Made by a program: the position numbers and the translations under genes
Assembly (NCBI GenBank): GCA_010692635.1
Contig: JAAHGL010000007.1
Location: forward strand, 129,934 to 193,933
Direction: 5' to 3'
Origin: Symploca sp. SIO2C1
GTDB lineage: Bacteria; Cyanobacteriota; Cyanobacteriia; Cyanobacteriales; Coleofasciculaceae
Length of the DNA stretch: 64,000 nt
The notes under the pieces: model-generated
Seen by the model: only the letters and a program-made list of their open reading frames with translations
What the model was told of the DNA's origin: nothing
Database searches by the model: none
Part shown: positions 17,689 through 27,310 of the stretch, piece by piece
Position numbering within the stretch: the first letter of the stretch is position 1
Layout: every line of letters begins with the position of its first letter

Positions 17689-18300
17689 TTAAACCTCTCC
17701 TACATCAGGTGTAATTCCCCCATCCACCTGATCAAAATTCACCTTGTTATAGATATCTGAGATAGAAATTTCTAACGATACTGAAGCTAGACGTATAGTA
17801 ACATCAGATTCATCATAATCGCTAAACAACCATTGCTTATCATCGGTCTTCTGATAATGTTCGATATATATCCGGGTTTGGTCAATTAACAAGTATTCCT
17901 GAAACGTCGGAATCGTGCGGTATCCTTCAAACTTTTTACTCTTATCGTATCCCTTGGTTGAAGGTGACAAAACCTCGATAATCAATTGAGGATTAGTAAT
18001 CGTATCCGTGCGATTATTATAATACTCCGGTTTTCCAGCCACTAACATCACATCAGGATAGGTATAGATGCGCCGCTTAGGTATCCACAAGCGCACATCA
18101 CTCATAAAAGCATCGTAATCCTCATTTTTGAAAGCAAAATTTAACGCGGCATAGAAATTGCCAGCAATCCGATTATGATTAGTAGAGCCACCTGCCATGG
18201 GAAATATTTCACCGTCAATATATTCGCTTTTATCCTCAGCAGCTTCCTCCAGTGCTAGATATTCCTCTGGAGAGTAGTATCGTTGTTGTGTAGCTTGCAT
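17689..18300 (-). CDS. Uma2-family (DUF820) PD-(D/E)XK endonuclease-like protein
   Basis: A 203-residue Uma2/DUF820 protein, a family greatly expanded in cyanobacteria. The restriction-endonuclease-like core reads YPDVMLVAGKPE (Asp) and LIIEVLSPSTKGYDKSKKF (Glu and Lys), with the N-terminal YIDGEIFPMAGG hairpin. The N-terminus MQATQQRYYSPEEYLALEE is typical. The biological role of the family is unknown. Flanked by repeats, it has no obvious operon partner. Confidence 0.9.
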   Translation of the reverse strand: MQATQQRYYSPEEYLALEEAAEDKSEYIDGEIFPMAGGSTNHNRIAGNFYAALNFAFKNEDYDAFMSDVRLWIPKRRIYTYPDVMLVAGKPEYYNNRTDTITNPQLIIEVLSPSTKGYDKSKKFEGYRTIPTFQEYLLIDQTRIYIEHYQKTDDKQWLFSDYDESDVTIRLASVSLEISISDIYNKVNFDQVDGGITPDVGEV

Positions 18301-18407
18301 GGTTCGATGGGGAGCATGTGAGCGAAATTTACTTTTACCTTAGCACTGATCGTAAGCTTTGCCTGTTCTCAACTATTCGAGTTTTAGCTCTTTCCAGGCA
18401 AATTATA

Positions 18408-18456
18408 TAGAATTTAGAATTTAGAATTTAGAATTTAGAATTTAGAATTTAGAATT
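18408..18456. repeat. Heptamer tandem repeat (TAGAATT)
   Basis: About seven head-to-tail TAGAATT units in the intergenic region upstream of the Uma2 gene. Confidence 0.95.
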
Positions 18457-18616
18457 GCACCTTCGTAGCAAATTCTCTAACACCTAACACCTATGGCAAC
18501 CGAGAATTACCATCTTTTCAGCAATCTTTATATATGGGCGCACACTTCATCCATTATGAAAAAAATAATATCAAAAAATAAAGGTAATATCAAGAGAAAG
18601 CTCACTCAATGATCTC

Positions 18617-18715
18617 GTAGGTTGGGTAAAGCGTTGTTTAGGATTTAACCTATTATCTCTGGGGCAAAACCAAAAGCGAAACCCAACACCAGTTTTGCTG
18701 CGTTGGGCTTCGCTT
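18617..18715. repeat. Dispersed palindromic repeat (GTAGGTTGGGT family)
   Basis: GTAGGTTGGGTAAAGCG at one side and GCGAAACCCAAC...GTTGGGCTTCGC at the other repeat the motif seen at 17539. With the heptamers and the hairpin at 18801 it fills the 569-base gap between the Uma2 and HAD genes, in which I see no coding sequence. Confidence 0.7.
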
Positions 18716-18800
18716 ATTATGCGATCGCATAATCAACTAACAATTAAGCTCATCCGACGACTAAAGTACGTGGGATTTCGCGTCATTAGTAAGCGGCGGG

Positions 18801-18850
18801 GCGACATTTCCTCCAACCCCTTGAAGGAGTTGGAGGAAATGTCGCTTTTT
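18801..18850 (+). terminator. Strong hairpin with T-tract (intrinsic-terminator-like)
   Basis: A perfect 17-bp stem, GCGACATTTCCTCCAAC / GTTGGAGGAAATGTCGC, with an 11-base loop, followed on the plus strand by TTTTT. No plus-strand gene lies upstream within several kilobases, so it may end an unrecognised transcript or be a dispersed hairpin. It also lies 20 bp beyond the HAD gene stop, where on the minus strand it lacks a T-tract. Confidence 0.6.
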
Positions 18851-18869
18851 GTAACAAGTTTTGAGTTAG

Positions 18870-19658
18870 CTATGTCCGAGAATAAGCCAAAACCTTCTTC
18901 AGATCATCTACGCTAAAGTACTGCTCTGGTTTAGCATCAGTAAGATTTTGGGCTATAGTAATCGACTCTTTACCAGGTTCTCCAAAATCCGACAGCACGA
19001 TCGCTGCTTCACTGAAATCCTCATCCTTGGTCAAATCATTATAGGTGACGATACAGGTCATCTCTGCTGCAACAGCAGCCAACAATCCATTCCGCGAGTC
19101 TTCTACTACTAAACAGTTGGCAGGCTCTAAGTTTAATTTGGCAACAGCTAGATTGTAGACATCAGGGGCAGGTTTTTTGGCTTTGACCATATCCCCAGCA
19201 AAAACCCCGGCGAATTGACTAGCCAGTTCAATTCCCATAACCTGATGTAACACCGCCTTAACAGAAGCGATCGCTGAAGTTGAACAAACTGCTAGGAGCC
19301 AACCGTTTGCCAAAGCTGCCTCTGTTAGCCGTTTAATACCAGGACGCCCGGGTATTGCTCCTGAAGTGATCAGCTCTTTATAAATTTCACTTTTGCGCTT
19401 GTGCCAGCCTCTAACAATATTCCACCATGCTTCCTCCGACTCTGGAACAGAGTACACAGCCCGAAAGTCATCATCTTGCCTCAAGCTGAACATTCGCTCT
19501 TTGCCGCCACCAATTTTGACCTTCTGTGCATATTGAGCAAGGCTCCACTGCCAATTTACGCCATGTTCGCGCCACATTTGGTTGAAGGCGACTAGATGCC
19601 CATCTCGCTCGGTGTCTGCCAGCACACCATCGCAATCAAAAATCAGTGCTTTTTTCAT
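18870..19658 (-). CDS. HAD-IA hydrolase, CbbY/beta-phosphoglucomutase-like
   Basis: A 262-residue haloacid-dehalogenase phosphatase. Motif I is FDCDGVLADTERDGH with the nucleophile/acid Asp pair, motif II is LLAVCSTSA, the Lys of motif III is in DMVKAKKPAPDVY, and motif IV is CLVVEDSRNGLLAA. The alpha-helical C1 cap (residues 20-95) is of CbbY type; CbbY enzymes dephosphorylate xylulose-1,5-bisphosphate and other sugar phosphates. Its ATG overlaps the aldolase stop by four bases (ATGA), so the two are translationally coupled and probably act on related ketose phosphates. Confidence 0.88.
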   Translation of the reverse strand: MKKALIFDCDGVLADTERDGHLVAFNQMWREHGVNWQWSLAQYAQKVKIGGGKERMFSLRQDDDFRAVYSVPESEEAWWNIVRGWHKRKSEIYKELITSGAIPGRPGIKRLTEAALANGWLLAVCSTSAIASVKAVLHQVMGIELASQFAGVFAGDMVKAKKPAPDVYNLAVAKLNLEPANCLVVEDSRNGLLAAVAAEMTCIVTYNDLTKDEDFSEAAIVLSDFGEPGKESITIAQNLTDAKPEQYFSVDDLKKVLAYSRT

Positions 19659-20506
19659 GCTTTTCCTTCGCTACCAAACAATTTAAAATAGTGCCGCGCC
19701 AATTTGATCACATCACTGTGCACAGCTCCAATCAATTTTAGGGGGTTGTATTCTGTTGGGCGCTCTTCAAGGTATGTGCGAAAGCTATCGGCATAAGCTT
19801 GCTTGAGTGCAGTTGAGATATTCACCTTAGCTGTTCCAAGAGCAATCAGCCGTTGAAAGACATCATCAGTTAAACCACTACCGCCGTGCAATACCATTGG
19901 GGTATTGGTAGCCTCCACTAAATGCTGCATTCGCTCGTAGCGAATTTCTGGTGTAGCCTTGTAAAAACCGTGTGCTGTGCCGATGGCAGGTGCATAGCAG
20001 TAAATACCAGTTTCTTGGACAAAAGCGATCGCTTTGTCAACGGATATTAGTTGCCCTTCTGTATCGCTGCCTATGTCATCTTCAACACCAGCCACAGCTA
20101 CCACTTCCCCTTCTACGTGAGCACCGTACTGAGCAGCATATTTTGTGATTTCTTGAGTCGTCCGAAAGTTTTCCTCAAAAGACAACTCTGAGCCATCAAA
20201 CAGTACTGAGTTCCAGCCCAACCGAAGACATTCTTGGGCAACCTCGGGTTCAGGGCAGTGATCTAAGTGGAGCGCTACCGGTACAGAGACTCGTTCAGCC
20301 ATGTTGCTAAACATCTCCTTGATCACTTTGGCTCCCCAGAATTTAATGGTTTTAACTGAGATCTGAATAATTAAGGGGGAGCGAGACTCCTGGGCCCCCT
20401 TAATCAAGCCATCCATTGTAATATCATCGACAGCATTAAATGCAGGAACACCGTACCTATTTTCAAAGGCCGGATTCATAATCTCTGGTAGGGTAACAAC
20501 TGTCAT
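19655..20506 (-). CDS. Class II (zinc) ketose-bisphosphate aldolase family protein
   Basis: A 283-residue class II aldolase fold that would cleave or form ketose (bis)phosphates through dihydroxyacetone phosphate. Zinc ligands are visible: LHLDHCPE, the His of GAHVEGEV, TAHGFYKA and LHGGSGL. The DHAP phosphate loop is GGSG...NIST. It is shorter than cyanobacterial housekeeping FbaA (about 350 residues) and closer to the GatY/KbaY/FbaB-like catabolic branch, so a substrate other than fructose-1,6-bisphosphate is likely. First gene of a coupled pair with the HAD phosphatase, downstream of the dha genes on the same strand. Confidence 0.87.
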   Translation of the reverse strand: MTVVTLPEIMNPAFENRYGVPAFNAVDDITMDGLIKGAQESRSPLIIQISVKTIKFWGAKVIKEMFSNMAERVSVPVALHLDHCPEPEVAQECLRLGWNSVLFDGSELSFEENFRTTQEITKYAAQYGAHVEGEVVAVAGVEDDIGSDTEGQLISVDKAIAFVQETGIYCYAPAIGTAHGFYKATPEIRYERMQHLVEATNTPMVLHGGSGLTDDVFQRLIALGTAKVNISTALKQAYADSFRTYLEERPTEYNPLKLIGAVHSDVIKLARHYFKLFGSEGKA

Positions 20507-20708
20507 ATTCTTTCCTTGCTGAAAACTGCTATACCTCTGAGTTTATTTTGGCTCTTGTTGAGAGTGTTTATTCAATCAACTATAAAATTCTCCTAACTGT
20601 TTGAACAAGCCTGTACTTTTATCTTTAATTTTATCCTGATATGAGTCACTATTTATTGTGATAAAATCAAAATATATTCCATAATTTTAGGCTAAAAAGA
20701 GAAAAGTA

Positions 20709-21665
20709 ATGAAATTTATCAGCCCCAAGGTCGATTATGCCTTTAAAAAAATATTTGGCTCGGCACAAAGCAAAGAAATCTTAATCAGCTTTCTCAATGC
20801 GATAATTTATGGGGGAGACAAAGTTATTCAATCTTTAACCATTATTAACCCCTATAATCCAGGTCAGGTACTGAGCTTAAAAGAGACTTATTTAGATATC
20901 AAAGCTGTTTTAGCTAATGGCTCAATTGTCGTCATTGAAATGCAAATAGCGTCGATGACTGCTTTTAATAAACGAGTGGCTTACAACTTGGCAAAAGCTT
21001 ATGCTAATCAGTTAGTAACAGGAGAAGATTACCCACTTCTCAATCCAACGATCGCCGTGACAATTACAGATTTTCGCCTTTTTAAAAACACTGAGGAGGT
21101 GATCAGTCAATTTGTCTTTCATGAGAAAAAGAAAAAATTTAAATTTCTCGATGAAGAATTGCAGCTAATTTTTGTAGAATTGCCGAAATTTAAGAAAACT
21201 CTCTCAGAGTTAAAAAGCTTGACAGATAAGTGGATTTATTTTCTCAAAGAAGCTGCCAGTTTAGATACGATTCCTGAGGGTTTGGGAGAAGTATCAGAGA
21301 TAGAACTAGCTTTAAATCTTGCCAACCAAGCAAAAATGACAGTAGCAGAATTAGAAATCGTCGATCGCCGAGGGATGATGTTACAAGATGAGAAAGGGCG
21401 GATTAGTTATGCCAAAGAAGAAGGAAAAAAAGAAGGAAAAGAAGAAGGAAAAGAAGAAGGAAAAGAAGAAGGAAAAGAAGAAGGTAGACTAACTGAAGCG
21501 CTCGCTCTAGTTATGCGTTTACTTAAAAAGCGTTTTGGAGAAATTCCGACAGCAATAAGTAGCCAAGTTGAAAGCTTATCTATTGAAGATTTGGAAAGTT
21601 TAGGAGAAGATTTTTTAGACTTCAACAGTTTGGAAAATTTGTCTAGTTGGCTGGAGGGGCGATAA
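20709..21665 (+). CDS. Rpn-family PD-(D/E)XK nuclease / putative transposase (second copy)
   Basis: A 318-residue Rpn-family protein beginning MKFISPKVDYAFKKIFG, the classic N-terminus of this group. The catalytic segment is YLDIKAVLANGSIVVIEMQ (Asp, then E-x-Q). A KEEG tetrapeptide array of 12-bp units (about 21420-21482) precedes a short helical C-terminal domain (SIEDLESLGEDFLDF). It belongs to a different subgroup from the copy at 207. No operon partner. Confidence 0.85.
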   Translation: MKFISPKVDYAFKKIFGSAQSKEILISFLNAIIYGGDKVIQSLTIINPYNPGQVLSLKETYLDIKAVLANGSIVVIEMQIASMTAFNKRVAYNLAKAYANQLVTGEDYPLLNPTIAVTITDFRLFKNTEEVISQFVFHEKKKKFKFLDEELQLIFVELPKFKKTLSELKSLTDKWIYFLKEAASLDTIPEGLGEVSEIELALNLANQAKMTVAELEIVDRRGMMLQDEKGRISYAKEEGKKEGKEEGKEEGKEEGKEEGRLTEALALVMRLLKKRFGEIPTAISSQVESLSIEDLESLGEDFLDFNSLENLSSWLEGR

Positions 21666-21798
21666 ATAGGGTTTGCTGAATAAGTCAAAAGGCGGGCATT
21701 GCACCGGAATCCTATCGCAGCCATTTTAAATTTTTGACAATGCCCACCCTAAAGCTAATGAAGAATGAAGAATCGGGAATTGCTCCCTTTTACCTGCT

Positions 21799-22005
21799 CT
21801 AAATCTTAATGTAGGCAATTGCCTGAAGCCAAATAATCATTTGTTGTTCTTCCTGAGTACTCAGACAGATACAGTTTTGATCCTGCCAGCGCAGTTTACC
21901 ATTGAGCAAATCCCCAGTAAGCAGCTTGAGTTCTACCTCTTGTCCCTCTTTAATGAAGTTTTGAATTTGACGGACGCTGGGTAAACCGGTTTGTAATTCA
22001 GTCAT
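21799..22005 (-). CDS. hfq: Cyanobacterial Hfq-type Sm-like protein
   Basis: A 68-residue Sm-fold protein: GLPSVRQIQNFIKEG is the N-terminal helix, ELKLLTGDLLNGKLRWQD the Sm1 strands and IWLQAIAYIKI the Sm2 strands. Cyanobacterial Hfq lacks the usual RNA-binding residues and, in Synechocystis, is needed for motility through binding the pilus ATPase PilB1. The ATG start (22005) is preferred to an upstream TTG. Its promoter diverges from dapF, the usual cyanobacterial arrangement, which supports the call. Confidence 0.9.
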   Translation of the reverse strand: MTELQTGLPSVRQIQNFIKEGQEVELKLLTGDLLNGKLRWQDQNCICLSTQEEQQMIIWLQAIAYIKI

Positions 22006-22091
22006 AGTCAAATATTTAGCCAAAGGAGAACACGACCAGAAAATCTTACTATTATTTGAGAATGAGAGGTGTTGTTTAGACAGAGATATTT

Positions 22092-22934
22092 ATGGCAGTC
22101 GAATTTACTAAGTACCACGGTTTGGGTAATGATTTCATTCTGATTGATAATCGTGCTGACTCTGAACCAGCAGTCACACCAGAACAAGCAATTCAGCTGT
22201 GCGATCGCCATTTTGGTATCGGTGGTGATGGAGTCATCTTCGCTTTGCCAGGACAGGATGGCACTGACTATACCATGCGAATTTACAATTCTGATGGTTC
22301 TGAGGCGCAGATGTGTGGCAATGGCATTCGCTGTTTAGCAGACTTCTTGGCAAGTTTAGAGGGAGCAGATGCTAAGACAGCATATCGCATTCATACTCCA
22401 GCGGGTGTGATTGTCCCCAAACTGGAAGCTGACGGCAGGATTAAGGTTGATATGGGAATACCTTTGCTGGAAGCAGGACAAGTTCCCACAACTTTAGCTG
22501 AGGCTGACCAAAAAGTGGTCAATACTCCCATCAAAGTAGCAGAACAATCCTGGGAGGTTACTTGTGTGGGTATGGGTAATCCTCACTGCATTACCTTTGT
22601 TGAAGATGTTGCTGCCATTCCTCTAGAAACTATTGGTCCCGAATTTGAGCATCACCCAGCTTTTCCTGAAAAGACGAATACGGAATTTATTCAAGTGATG
22701 CGTCCAGACTATCTAAAAATGCGGGTGTGGGAACGTGGTGCTGGACTAACTTTGGCTTGTGGGACAGGTGCTTGTGCTTCAGTAGTAGCTGGTGTGTTGG
22801 CTCAAAAATGCGATCATACTGCCACTGTAGAACTTCCTGGTGGCTGTCTGGAAATTGAATGGTCCCAATTAGATCAGCGTCTGTACATGACTGGACCAGC
22901 TGAGTGCGTATTTACAGGTCGATGGGAAGGATAA
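22092..22934 (+). CDS. dapF: Diaminopimelate epimerase
   Basis: A 280-residue cofactor-independent epimerase interconverting LL- and meso-diaminopimelate for lysine and peptidoglycan. The two active-site cysteines are in MCGNGIRC and [10 protein letters not shown], and the N-terminal [13 protein letters not shown] loop is present. Length and both pseudo-symmetric halves are normal. Divergent from hfq. Confidence 0.97.
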   Translation: MAVEFTKYHGLGNDFILIDNRADSEPAVTPEQAIQLCDRHFGIGGDGVIFALPGQDGTDYTMRIYNSDGSEAQMCGNGIRCLADFLASLEGADAKTAYRIHTPAGVIVPKLEADGRIKVDMGIPLLEAGQVPTTLAEADQKVVNTPIKVAEQSWEVTCVGMGNPHCITFVEDVAAIPLETIGPEFEHHPAFPEKTNTEFIQVMRPDYLKMRVWERGAGLTLACGTGACASVVAGVLAQKCDHTATVELPGGCLEIEWSQLDQRLYMTGPAECVFTGRWEG

Positions 22935-23281
22935 TGTTGGTTTGTCAAGTGTCATTAGTCAAGTGTCTTTTGTACTAATGACCAATGACACTTGACAATG
23001 GACAGGAAATCCCAACTAATCAAGTACACAAAATTCCCTATACAATATCTAGAACTAGACTTTAGAACAGCTATAATCACCAAGAAGTGTTATGGTATGG
23101 TACTTAACCCGTTGGGATCTACGTTGGTGAATTAATCTTCTTTGAGTAGTTTTCCGGAAAGTTACAAATTGCTAAGGAAATACTTCTAGCTCAGACTGTA
23201 TTTCAATCTCTATAGCCAAAAATCTAAGAAAATACCAGCTCTTCCTAACTTATTAACCTGATTGTTTCTGTTCCTCAACCA
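22935..23281. other. Intergenic region with an inverted repeat
   Basis: A 13-bp perfect inverted pair, GTCAAGTGTCATT (22944-22956) and AATGACACTTGAC (22984-22996), follows the dapF stop by 10 bp and may end its transcript, though no T-run follows. The remaining 280 bases should hold the promoter of the phosphatase gene; I see no RNA gene or ORF there. Confidence 0.6.
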
Positions 23282-24760
23282 ATGTTCTCCACGCCTGATG
23301 CTATGACAGCAAGGCCATTTCCTCGCCAATCTTCAAGTTCCGATAACAGCAGCCTTGGTGCTGCTGAAAGAACTCCTGTGGCTGCCCTTAAAGAACTAGT
23401 GGCACGCTTACACCGAGAACAACACAAGATTCAAAACTTGTTGAGTTCACTAGGGTTTGCCTTACGCAGTTTCAACAATTTAAATCAGTTTTTGGAATTA
23501 ATTCCTCTCATGGCAGCTCGCGTAACTGATGCTGACGGTGGTGCTTTAATCTTGTTGAACTCTAACGGTCAGGTAAGGCTAGAGCTGTTACATTGTCAGA
23601 AAGGTCAGGCTTGTCAGGATATTCGTCAGGCGATAGAAATGGCAACTCGTCAACTCACTACTATTGATGGAGATACTGATGGAGATACTGAAGCAACAAC
23701 ACCAACGCTACTATTTACTGACCTCCAAGAATCTCTTGATGAGCAGGTTAGCCATTACCTAGGAGCAGATGTTCAGTTATTTGGGGCATCAATTCTGATC
23801 AAAAACGCCGAACGGGGTCGTTTATATATCTTTAGCCGTGATCCAGAATATAGCTGGACAGCAACCCGACAAAGGTTAGTGCGATTGGTAGCAGATCAAA
23901 CAGCAGTAGCGATCGCTAATGATGAGCTTACAGTTGAGCTACGTAAAAAAGAACGGTTGGATCGGGAGTTGGAAATTGGTGCTGATATCCAACTGCGTCT
24001 GTTACCGCGCCAATGCCCTGAAATTGAAGGGGTTGAGCTAGCGGCTATGTGTAAAACTGCTGATAGAGTTGGAGGCGACTATTACGATTTTATTCCGACG
24101 AACTACGATCAGCTAAGGGACACAAATACCGACCCTGACGAAGCAAGCGATGGTCACAAAACTTCTGTACCTTGGAGCATTGTCATAGGCGATGTCATGG
24201 GTAAAGGAGTACCAGCTGGCTTGATTATGACTATGACTCGAGGGATGCTGCGTGCGGAAGTCCTCAATCGTCACTCACCAGCAAAAATTTTACAACACTT
24301 GAACCGGGTAATGTATGCTGACTTGGAAAATTCCCACCGGTTTGTCACCCTATTTTATTCCGAATACGACCCCGATACTAAGATTCTCTCTTATAGCAAT
24401 GCAGCTCACAATCCACCTTTACTGTGGCAGGCGTCAACTCGTTCCCTCAAACCTCTGGATACTTTGGGAATGTTAATTGGTCTAGAGGTAGATTCTCAGT
24501 ACGAAGAAGCTCAGGTGCAGCTAGCTCCAGGAGACACAATTATTTACTATACTGACGGGTTTACCGATGCAGCTAATCAAAATGGTGAGCGGTTTGATGA
24601 AGAACAGTTAGTACAAGCTTTCCGATGGGCTTGTGAGCATTGTAGTGGTTCCCAAGAGGTTCTGGATTACCTCTTTGAGCAAGTACAGCAGTTTATCGGC
24701 GCAACAAACCGTAATGGAGATGATATGACATTAGTCGTTATGCAGGTAAAAGGGAATTGA
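23282..24760 (+). CDS. RsbU-type GAF-PP2C (SpoIIE) protein phosphatase
   Basis: A 492-residue soluble phosphatase. A GAF sensor domain spans about residues 50-210 (AARVTDADGGALILL to ADQTAVAIANDEL), followed by a short coiled linker (ELEIGADIQLRLLPRQ). A PP2C/SpoIIE catalytic domain then has metal-binding Asp residues in DRVGGDYYDF, VIGDVMGKGVPAG, YYTDGFTDA and NGDDMTLVV. Such proteins dephosphorylate anti-sigma-factor antagonists in partner-switching pathways; no antagonist or anti-sigma gene is adjacent. The start could be the second Met (MTARPFPRQ). Confidence 0.9.
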   Translation: MFSTPDAMTARPFPRQSSSSDNSSLGAAERTPVAALKELVARLHREQHKIQNLLSSLGFALRSFNNLNQFLELIPLMAARVTDADGGALILLNSNGQVRLELLHCQKGQACQDIRQAIEMATRQLTTIDGDTDGDTEATTPTLLFTDLQESLDEQVSHYLGADVQLFGASILIKNAERGRLYIFSRDPEYSWTATRQRLVRLVADQTAVAIANDELTVELRKKERLDRELEIGADIQLRLLPRQCPEIEGVELAAMCKTADRVGGDYYDFIPTNYDQLRDTNTDPDEASDGHKTSVPWSIVIGDVMGKGVPAGLIMTMTRGMLRAEVLNRHSPAKILQHLNRVMYADLENSHRFVTLFYSEYDPDTKILSYSNAAHNPPLLWQASTRSLKPLDTLGMLIGLEVDSQYEEAQVQLAPGDTIIYYTDGFTDAANQNGERFDEEQLVQAFRWACEHCSGSQEVLDYLFEQVQQFIGATNRNGDDMTLVVMQVKGN

Positions 24761-24803
24761 GAATTAAGAATTAAGAATTGAGAATGGGGAGTAGGCAACG
24801 GGG

Positions 24804-24928
24804 GGGTGAGCGAAAAAAAGGGTGGGGATCTGGGGGAGCTGGGGGAGCTGAGGGAGCTGAGGGAGAAGAGAGAACTTATAATTTTTGGATACTTAGCTAG
24901 GAAATCCCACCCAAAATTTCGTTCACCC
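24804..24928. mobile_element. Miniature element copy C (perfect 9-bp target duplication)
   Basis: Inverted ends GGGTGAGCGAAAAAAAG and CAAAATTTCGTTCACCC bound a purine-rich tract of GGGGGAGCTG-like repeats. Exact 9-bp direct repeats GCAACGGGG flank it (24795-24803 and 24929-24937). It is in the opposite orientation to copies A, B and D. Confidence 0.92.
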
Positions 24929-25029
24929 GCAACGGGGAACCGGAATCTATAGCTTCTGAACTTCTGAACTTCTGAACTCCTTTGGTAAAATCTTCCGAGT
25001 ACACTATTTTTGATGAGGTAATAATTGCC

Positions 25030-25278
25030 ATGGTTGTAGAAATGCAAGTAATAACCCCCCTTTGGCACAGCATCAGCTATTGCCATGACACTTTGGGAGT
25101 ACTCAGCTCTCACTTAAATCTTGATTGGCTGGTGTTGGCTCAAACCATTGAGGATCCAGATCTTTTAGGTCAGATACAAGATACATGGAACAATTTTGTT
25201 AAGTCTGGTCAAATTTGGGCATTACTGATTGGGATAGTTATTGGTTACTTCTTTAGAAATTTCACTTCTTTTGGCTAA
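25030..25278 (+). CDS. Small membrane-tail hypothetical protein
   Basis: An 82-residue protein from the ATG at 25030, preceded by GAGGT at a suitable distance; the frame is open upstream to 24982. The N-terminal two-thirds are soluble (LNLDWLVLAQTIEDPDLLGQ), and a C-terminal helix (IWALLIGIVIGYFF, about residues 60-75) probably anchors it in a membrane. I do not recognise the family. It precedes argH by 59 bp on the same strand and could be co-transcribed. Confidence 0.6.
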   Translation: MVVEMQVITPLWHSISYCHDTLGVLSSHLNLDWLVLAQTIEDPDLLGQIQDTWNNFVKSGQIWALLIGIVIGYFFRNFTSFG

Positions 25279-25337
25279 ATGGTTATTGGTCATTGGTCAT
25301 ACAAACAACAAATAACAAATAACGAATAACAAATAAA

Positions 25338-26723
25338 GTGACTAAACCAACAACTTGGAGTCAGAGGTTTGAATCAGCGCTACATCCGGCTATCGCTCGC
25401 TTCAATGCTAGTATTGGCTTCGACATTGAACTAATTGAGTATGACCTCACCGGTTCTGTGGCTCATGCCAAAATGCTGGCTCATACCAGTATTATCTCCG
25501 AGTTGGAAGGAGAGCAGTTAGTGAGTGGGCTAGAGCAAATTCGCTCAGAATATCGGGAAGGTAAATTTAATCCTGGTGTTGAGGCTGAAGATGTCCATTT
25601 TGCTGTAGAAAGGCGACTGACGGAGATTGTCGGTGATGTAGGCAAAAAGTTGCATACTGCTCGTTCACGCAATGATCAGGTAGGAACTGATACCAGACTC
25701 TATCTCCGGGAAGAAATTACCCAAATTCGTACCCAGTTGCGGGAGTTACAAACTGTGCTCCTCAACTTGGCTGAAGGGAATGTGGAAACTCTTATCCCTG
25801 GCTACACCCACCTACAACGAGCTCAGCCGTTAAGTTTAGCCCATCACTTGCTAGCTTACTGGGAAATGCTTCAGCGGGACTGGGAGCGGCTAGGTGAAAT
25901 TTACCAACGAGTGAATATCTCACCTTTGGGTTGCGGCGCACTCGCTGGTACTACTTTCCCGATTGACCGTCACTATACGGCAAAAACTTTGCATTTTGGC
26001 GGAATTTATGCCAATAGCTTGGATGGGGTTAGCGATCGCGATTTTGCGATTGAATTCTTAAGTGCTGCCAGCCTGATTATGGTTCACCTGAGCCGTTTAT
26101 CAGAGGAAATTATTCTCTGGGCATCAGAGGAATTTAGCTTTGTGATCCTTAAGGACAACTGCTCCACTGGTTCTAGCATTATGCCCCAAAAGAAAAACCC
26201 CGATGTCCCGGAACTAGTGCGAGGGAAGACGGGTCGAGTTTTTGGTCATCTGCAAGCTATGTTGGTGTTGATGAAAGGGCTACCCTTGGCATATAACAAA
26301 GATTTGCAAGAGGATAAAGAAGCTCTGTTTGATGGGGTAAAGACGGTTCGAGGTTGTCTGGAAGCGATGACAATTCTCTGGCGGGAAGGACTGGAATTTC
26401 GCACAAAAAGGTTGGCTTCAGCAGTTGCCGAGGATTTCTCCAATGCTACAGATGTAGCCGACTATTTAGCAGGAAAAGGTGTACCTTTCCGAGAGGCATA
26501 CAATTTAGTGGGTAAGTCTGTTAAAACCTGTCTAGCAGCTGGTAAACTTCTCAAAGATTTGACTCTCCCAGAATGGAAAGAACTGCATCCAGCCTTTGAA
26601 GAAGATATTTATCAAGCGATCGCACCTACTCAAGTTGTAGCAGCACGTAACAGTTACGGCGGTACTGGTTTTGAGCAGGTACGGGAAGCTCTCGCAGATG
26701 CCCGCAAGCGCTCAATAAGCTAA
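25338..26723 (+). CDS. argH: Argininosuccinate lyase
   Basis: The last step of arginine synthesis, 461 residues from a GTG start ([12 protein letters not shown]). The fumarase/aspartase superfamily signature [12 protein letters not shown] is intact with its catalytic Ser. The TARSRNDQ and [10 protein letters not shown] motifs, which supply substrate and catalytic residues, are present. Normal length. Confidence 0.97.
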   Translation: MTKPTTWSQRFESALHPAIARFNASIGFDIELIEYDLTGSVAHAKMLAHTSIISELEGEQLVSGLEQIRSEYREGKFNPGVEAEDVHFAVERRLTEIVGDVGKKLHTARSRNDQVGTDTRLYLREEITQIRTQLRELQTVLLNLAEGNVETLIPGYTHLQRAQPLSLAHHLLAYWEMLQRDWERLGEIYQRVNISPLGCGALAGTTFPIDRHYTAKTLHFGGIYANSLDGVSDRDFAIEFLSAASLIMVHLSRLSEEIILWASEEFSFVILKDNCSTGSSIMPQKKNPDVPELVRGKTGRVFGHLQAMLVLMKGLPLAYNKDLQEDKEALFDGVKTVRGCLEAMTILWREGLEFRTKRLASAVAEDFSNATDVADYLAGKGVPFREAYNLVGKSVKTCLAAGKLLKDLTLPEWKELHPAFEEDIYQAIAPTQVVAARNSYGGTGFEQVREALADARKRSIS

Positions 26724-26977
26724 CGTGCATTAGTTTTGGAGACTATCCTCTGAATCCTATACTTAAACTGGAAACCTTTTTCAATTGTTGTTTTGCGATC
26801 GCACTTTTGCCTTCTCTTGTTCTTACAAATGCAGGAAAACCGCTGATATACTAATGCGAGATTGTCGTTTAGGCAAGCTTTGTAGGGCGATTGCTAATCA
26901 TGTTGAATGGTTTAACGACCAGTACTTCAAAGTAAAATAGAACCAGTATCTCTCCCTTTAACTCACGCCATGCACCG

Positions 26978-27310
26978 ATGGTTTTCTTACCACAGGATGC
27001 ACTAATTGCAGAAGCGAAACTAACTCAATATTTACTTGTACCCTTGCCGAAGGACGATAAATCAAAATTTCTGGCTCAGGCTGGTTATACGTTGGACAAA
27101 TGGGAGCAACTTGAGCAAGATCTCCGTACCCAAGTCTTAACACAACCTGCCGATCTAATTGAGACAACTCGCTACGGGGAAAAGTATGCCATTCGTGCGT
27201 GTCTGCAAGGAGTTAATGGGGTTGAACTCGACATTCTTACGATTTGGATGGTTGTTAATGGTGTAACCAAATTTGTCACTTTAGTGCCAGATAAAGGAGC
27301 TAATCCATGA
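26978..27310 (+). CDS. DUF6883-type protein
   Basis: A 110-residue protein with the look of the DUF6883 family: LPQDALIAEAKLTQYLL, a central RYGEKYAIRACLQG, and a final LTIWMVVNGVTKFVTLVPDK. Its role is unproven. The gene overlaps the next by four bases (ATGA), and this pairing with a DUF4926 protein recurs, as I remember it, in cyanobacteria. The layout is that of a small two-gene module such as toxin-antitoxin, which I infer only from size and coupling. Confidence 0.75.
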   Translation: MVFLPQDALIAEAKLTQYLLVPLPKDDKSKFLAQAGYTLDKWEQLEQDLRTQVLTQPADLIETTRYGEKYAIRACLQGVNGVELDILTIWMVVNGVTKFVTLVPDKGANP

